DNA from: Schaalia cardiffensis
GTDB lineage: Bacteria > Actinomycetota > Actinomycetes > Actinomycetales > Actinomycetaceae
NCBI RefSeq assembly: GCF_016405145.1
Contig: NZ_JAEKIA010000007.1
Location: 83,499 to 147,498, forward strand
Direction: 5' to 3'
Length of the DNA stretch: 64,000 bases
In this document: positions 62,441-64,000 of the stretch, in pieces
Layout of the letters: each line of letters opens with the position of its first letter
How positions within the stretch are numbered: the stretch's first letter is position 1
Made by a program: the position numbers and the translations under genes
Notes under the pieces: model-generated
Seen by the model: only the letters and a program-made list of their open reading frames with translations
Told to the model about the DNA's origin: nothing
The model's database searches: none

Positions 62441-63316
62441 TTATTTGTCTGCGGGGATGAGGCTGATTTTCGCTCTAAGGATTGTGATGGGGGTGGAGGT
62501 TTCTGTACTGGTTAGGGCGTTGGCGAGGTAGGCGCTGCGCCCAGAAGGGTAGGTGATGGTCGCATTCCATGTTGTTGTCAGGGTGATGATGCGCCCGGGT
62601 GAAGTTTGGGTGTAAATGTGGTTGAGGGTCTGAACAGGATAGGGAGCCGACGGGTCGGTGGTTTCTAAGGTGGGGGAGCCATCGCCAAAGTCGTAGGAGA
62701 AGTGCGAGGCTTCCAAAGCGATGGAGATTGCTTGGCCAAAAAGGCTCAGTGTGGCGTTTTGTGTGGGTGAGGTGACGTGCACGAGGGTGGGTAGTCCGAC
62801 AAGAGCGTTTGTTTTGGGCTGCCAGGCAAGCCCCGCACCATTGATGGTGTGTTGGGCGTGCGCGTAGCTGATGATCTGACGAGGGGAGAGGGATTCAACA
62901 CTGGGCGCAGTACTCGTGGCAGGGTCAGAGTCTGGGGTTTCGCTTGTTTGGGGGTGTTCGAGTCCGAGGATGATTCGGCATTGTTGAAGAAGGATCGGCC
63001 CATTCGCCGCGTGAGCGAGGCACTCTTCAACAGCCCGATTCCACTCATCCGCCGAAGAAACACCCACCTCAACACCATCACCCACACTGAAAACAGGACC
63101 CTGCACAGCGGGGGTGGAATCGGGTGCAGAAGCTGCTTGAACGGAGTTATCAGAAAACGTATAAGTGCCTCCAATAAGGATTGTGTCATTTGAAGTTGAA
63201 TCTGAGAAAAAGAATCTATCGTCAGCAAGGGCGGGGCCCGCTGATAGGCAAAATAGAGGGGTTAGAAAGAGCGAGGCCATAAGACGCTGCGTCTTATTCG
63301 GATTGTGCGGTTTCAA
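62441..63316 (-). CDS. secreted PKD-like protein, copy 2
   Basis: 291 residues. The signal peptide differs from copy 1 (ending near ALA-DD). Residues 1-72 are divergent. From PAVQGPVFSVGDGVEV on it is near identical to copy 1, including the two Cys of EECLAHAANG and QQCRIILGL and the PKD-like SYDFGDGSPTLETTDPSAPYP (in part). Start TTG 63316 behind AGGAGG, overlapping the lipoprotein stop by 23 nt exactly as in copy 1. Confidence 0.75.
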   Translation of the reverse strand: MKPHNPNKTQRLMASLFLTPLFCLSAGPALADDRFFFSDSTSNDTILIGGTYTFSDNSVQAASAPDSTPAVQGPVFSVGDGVEVGVSSADEWNRAVEECLAHAANGPILLQQCRIILGLEHPQTSETPDSDPATSTAPSVESLSPRQIISYAHAQHTINGAGLAWQPKTNALVGLPTLVHVTSPTQNATLSLFGQAISIALEASHFSYDFGDGSPTLETTDPSAPYPVQTLNHIYTQTSPGRIITLTTTWNATITYPSGRSAYLANALTSTETSTPITILRAKISLIPADK

Positions 63317-63956
63317 TGTCTTCTCCTCCTACTCCGCTCATTTTCCATTCGCTTCCGTCCCAATGAACTATCAGGATGAGGCGCCCTGTCCCTGCTGGAA
63401 CATGCTCAAGGGTCGGAGGTTCATATCTGTCGGCCTTGCTTCTGTGCATGAGAAACGACATGACGTAGCAGTCGGTGAATTGTGCTGTTTCCGGAGAGTC
63501 TGTATTGACGGGATAGTTGCCTTCGACTTGGCTGACGGTGTACTTCAGTCCGTACGCCCAGCCGCCATTGTCATAGACGTCATGGACGCGTCCGCTGATT
63601 GTTTGGCAGTAGGTGCATCGTTCTTCTGAGAATTCGTCGAGGGCTGTGGTGTCGCCGCTCGCCCATGAGTAGTTGATGAGGTCGATGAAGTGTCTGGCCG
63701 CTTGCTCGGCCCCGGTTTCGTTGTACTGGAAGGCAATCTCGCTCATTGTTGGCACTGAGGGAGTGACGTGAGGTTTCCTGAGGGTGCCGTCCTCGTTGAG
63801 GATGTAGTCGCCCGACATTACGACTTCGGCGGACTGTGCGGCAGACCCTGACTGAGCGCCGCTAGGCGAAACCACTGAACACCCGGAGAGCATTGCGAGG
63901 CCGGAGAGGGCCAAGACGAGCGCAAGCACCCGGGCAGCATGGGATGAGCGTGTCAT
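63294..63956 (-). CDS. DUF6318-like lipoprotein, copy 2
   Basis: 220 residues, same length as copy 1. Residues 1-117 differ from copy 1 only at one residue (Ala for Pro in SGDTT-x-LDEF). From the second Cys of CTYC the sequences diverge (for example MSFLMHRSKADRYEPPTLEHV here) before sharing the final ETAQSE. Lipobox LSGC. A membrane-anchored, surface-exposed protein of unknown function, co-encoded with PKD copy 2. Confidence 0.72.
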   Translation of the reverse strand: MTRSSHAARVLALVLALSGLAMLSGCSVVSPSGAQSGSAAQSAEVVMSGDYILNEDGTLRKPHVTPSVPTMSEIAFQYNETGAEQAARHFIDLINYSWASGDTTALDEFSEERCTYCQTISGRVHDVYDNGGWAYGLKYTVSQVEGNYPVNTDSPETAQFTDCYVMSFLMHRSKADRYEPPTLEHVPAGTGRLILIVHWDGSEWKMSGVGGEDIETAQSE

Positions 63957-64000
63957 CTTTACACGCTAAAGCAGCCACCAGAGAAACTCCACCACTTGCC

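Larger units (their letters stand above)
62410..64000 (-). repeat. lipoprotein/PKD cassette, direct repeat copy 2 (runs off the window)
   Basis: The second copy of the 53783-55358 cassette, same orientation, 8.63 kb away. The last 38 bp of the window, upstream of the lipoprotein gene, still match copy 1, so the true end of the repeat is outside. Confidence 0.85.

Overview
The window reads as chromosomal DNA of a high-GC actinobacterium, most likely of the Actinomycetaceae (Actinomyces/Schaalia-like). The evidence is high GC and GTG-rich starts, an AdnAB-type helicase-nuclease pair, DUF3107, DUF3039, PPA1309 and UPF0182 proteins, a DUF222/13E12 HNH protein with a mycobacterial-type SOS box, an initiator tRNA with a C1:U72 end, and many promoters whose -10 box lies 6-8 nt before the start codon (leaderless mRNAs). 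Gene order repeatedly matches blocks of the Mycobacterium tuberculosis chromosome. The genus is an inference.

Layout. 0-8 kb: DUF3107, adnA-adnB (double-strand break resection) and a convergent degenerate phosphotransferase. 8.2-12.8 kb: a compact, overlapping tad/Flp-type pilus operon (tadA, tadB, tadC, pilin-like, two TadE-like and a TadG-like protein). 13-14.4 kb: NADP-type glutamate dehydrogenase. 14.4-24.1 kb: translation, division and rescue block (prfB, ftsE, ftsX, LytM-type hydrolase, smpB, ssrA), into which a SigK/RskA-like sigma/anti-sigma pair, a DipZ-like redox protein and a small repeat lipoprotein are set. Matched ECF-type promoters sit in front of dipZ and the lipoprotein. 24.3-25.4 kb: a small alarmone synthetase overlapping a 91-aa partner. 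25.4-32.4 kb: TatD, TcdA, TehA/SLAC1 (behind a CsoR/CstR-like operator), YwiC-like, a bile-acid-symporter-family protein and a nucleobase permease fused to an OHCU-decarboxylase-like domain. 32.6-35.1 kb: HU, DUF3039 and an SF2 helicase. 35.1-41.8 kb: pncB, clpS, DUF2017, murI, Rv1339-like MBL protein, a LysR regulator divergent from a 42-aa ORF, rdgB and rph. 41.8-53 kb: nudC, uvrD2, cyclodehydratase-like protein, DUF2342 metalloprotease, PDZ/Lon protease, PPA1309 and UPF0182. 53.3 kb: tRNA-fMet.

From 53.4 kb to the end the content is accessory: a frameshifted IS-transposase remnant, two copies 8.6 kb apart of a lipoprotein (DUF6318-like) plus secreted PKD-like protein cassette, and between them an SOS-controlled DUF222 HNH protein, a TauE/SafE permease, a rhodanese lipoprotein and a sialidase-like protein with no visible signal peptide. 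This end is rich in minisatellite-like in-frame repeats.

The observations most worth following are the SigK-like regulon with two architecturally identical divergent promoters, the mosaic lipoprotein/PKD cassettes whose variable segment is bounded by near-identical DNA, the alarmone-synthetase gene pair, and the permease-OHCU fusion that appears to have lost its catalytic histidine.
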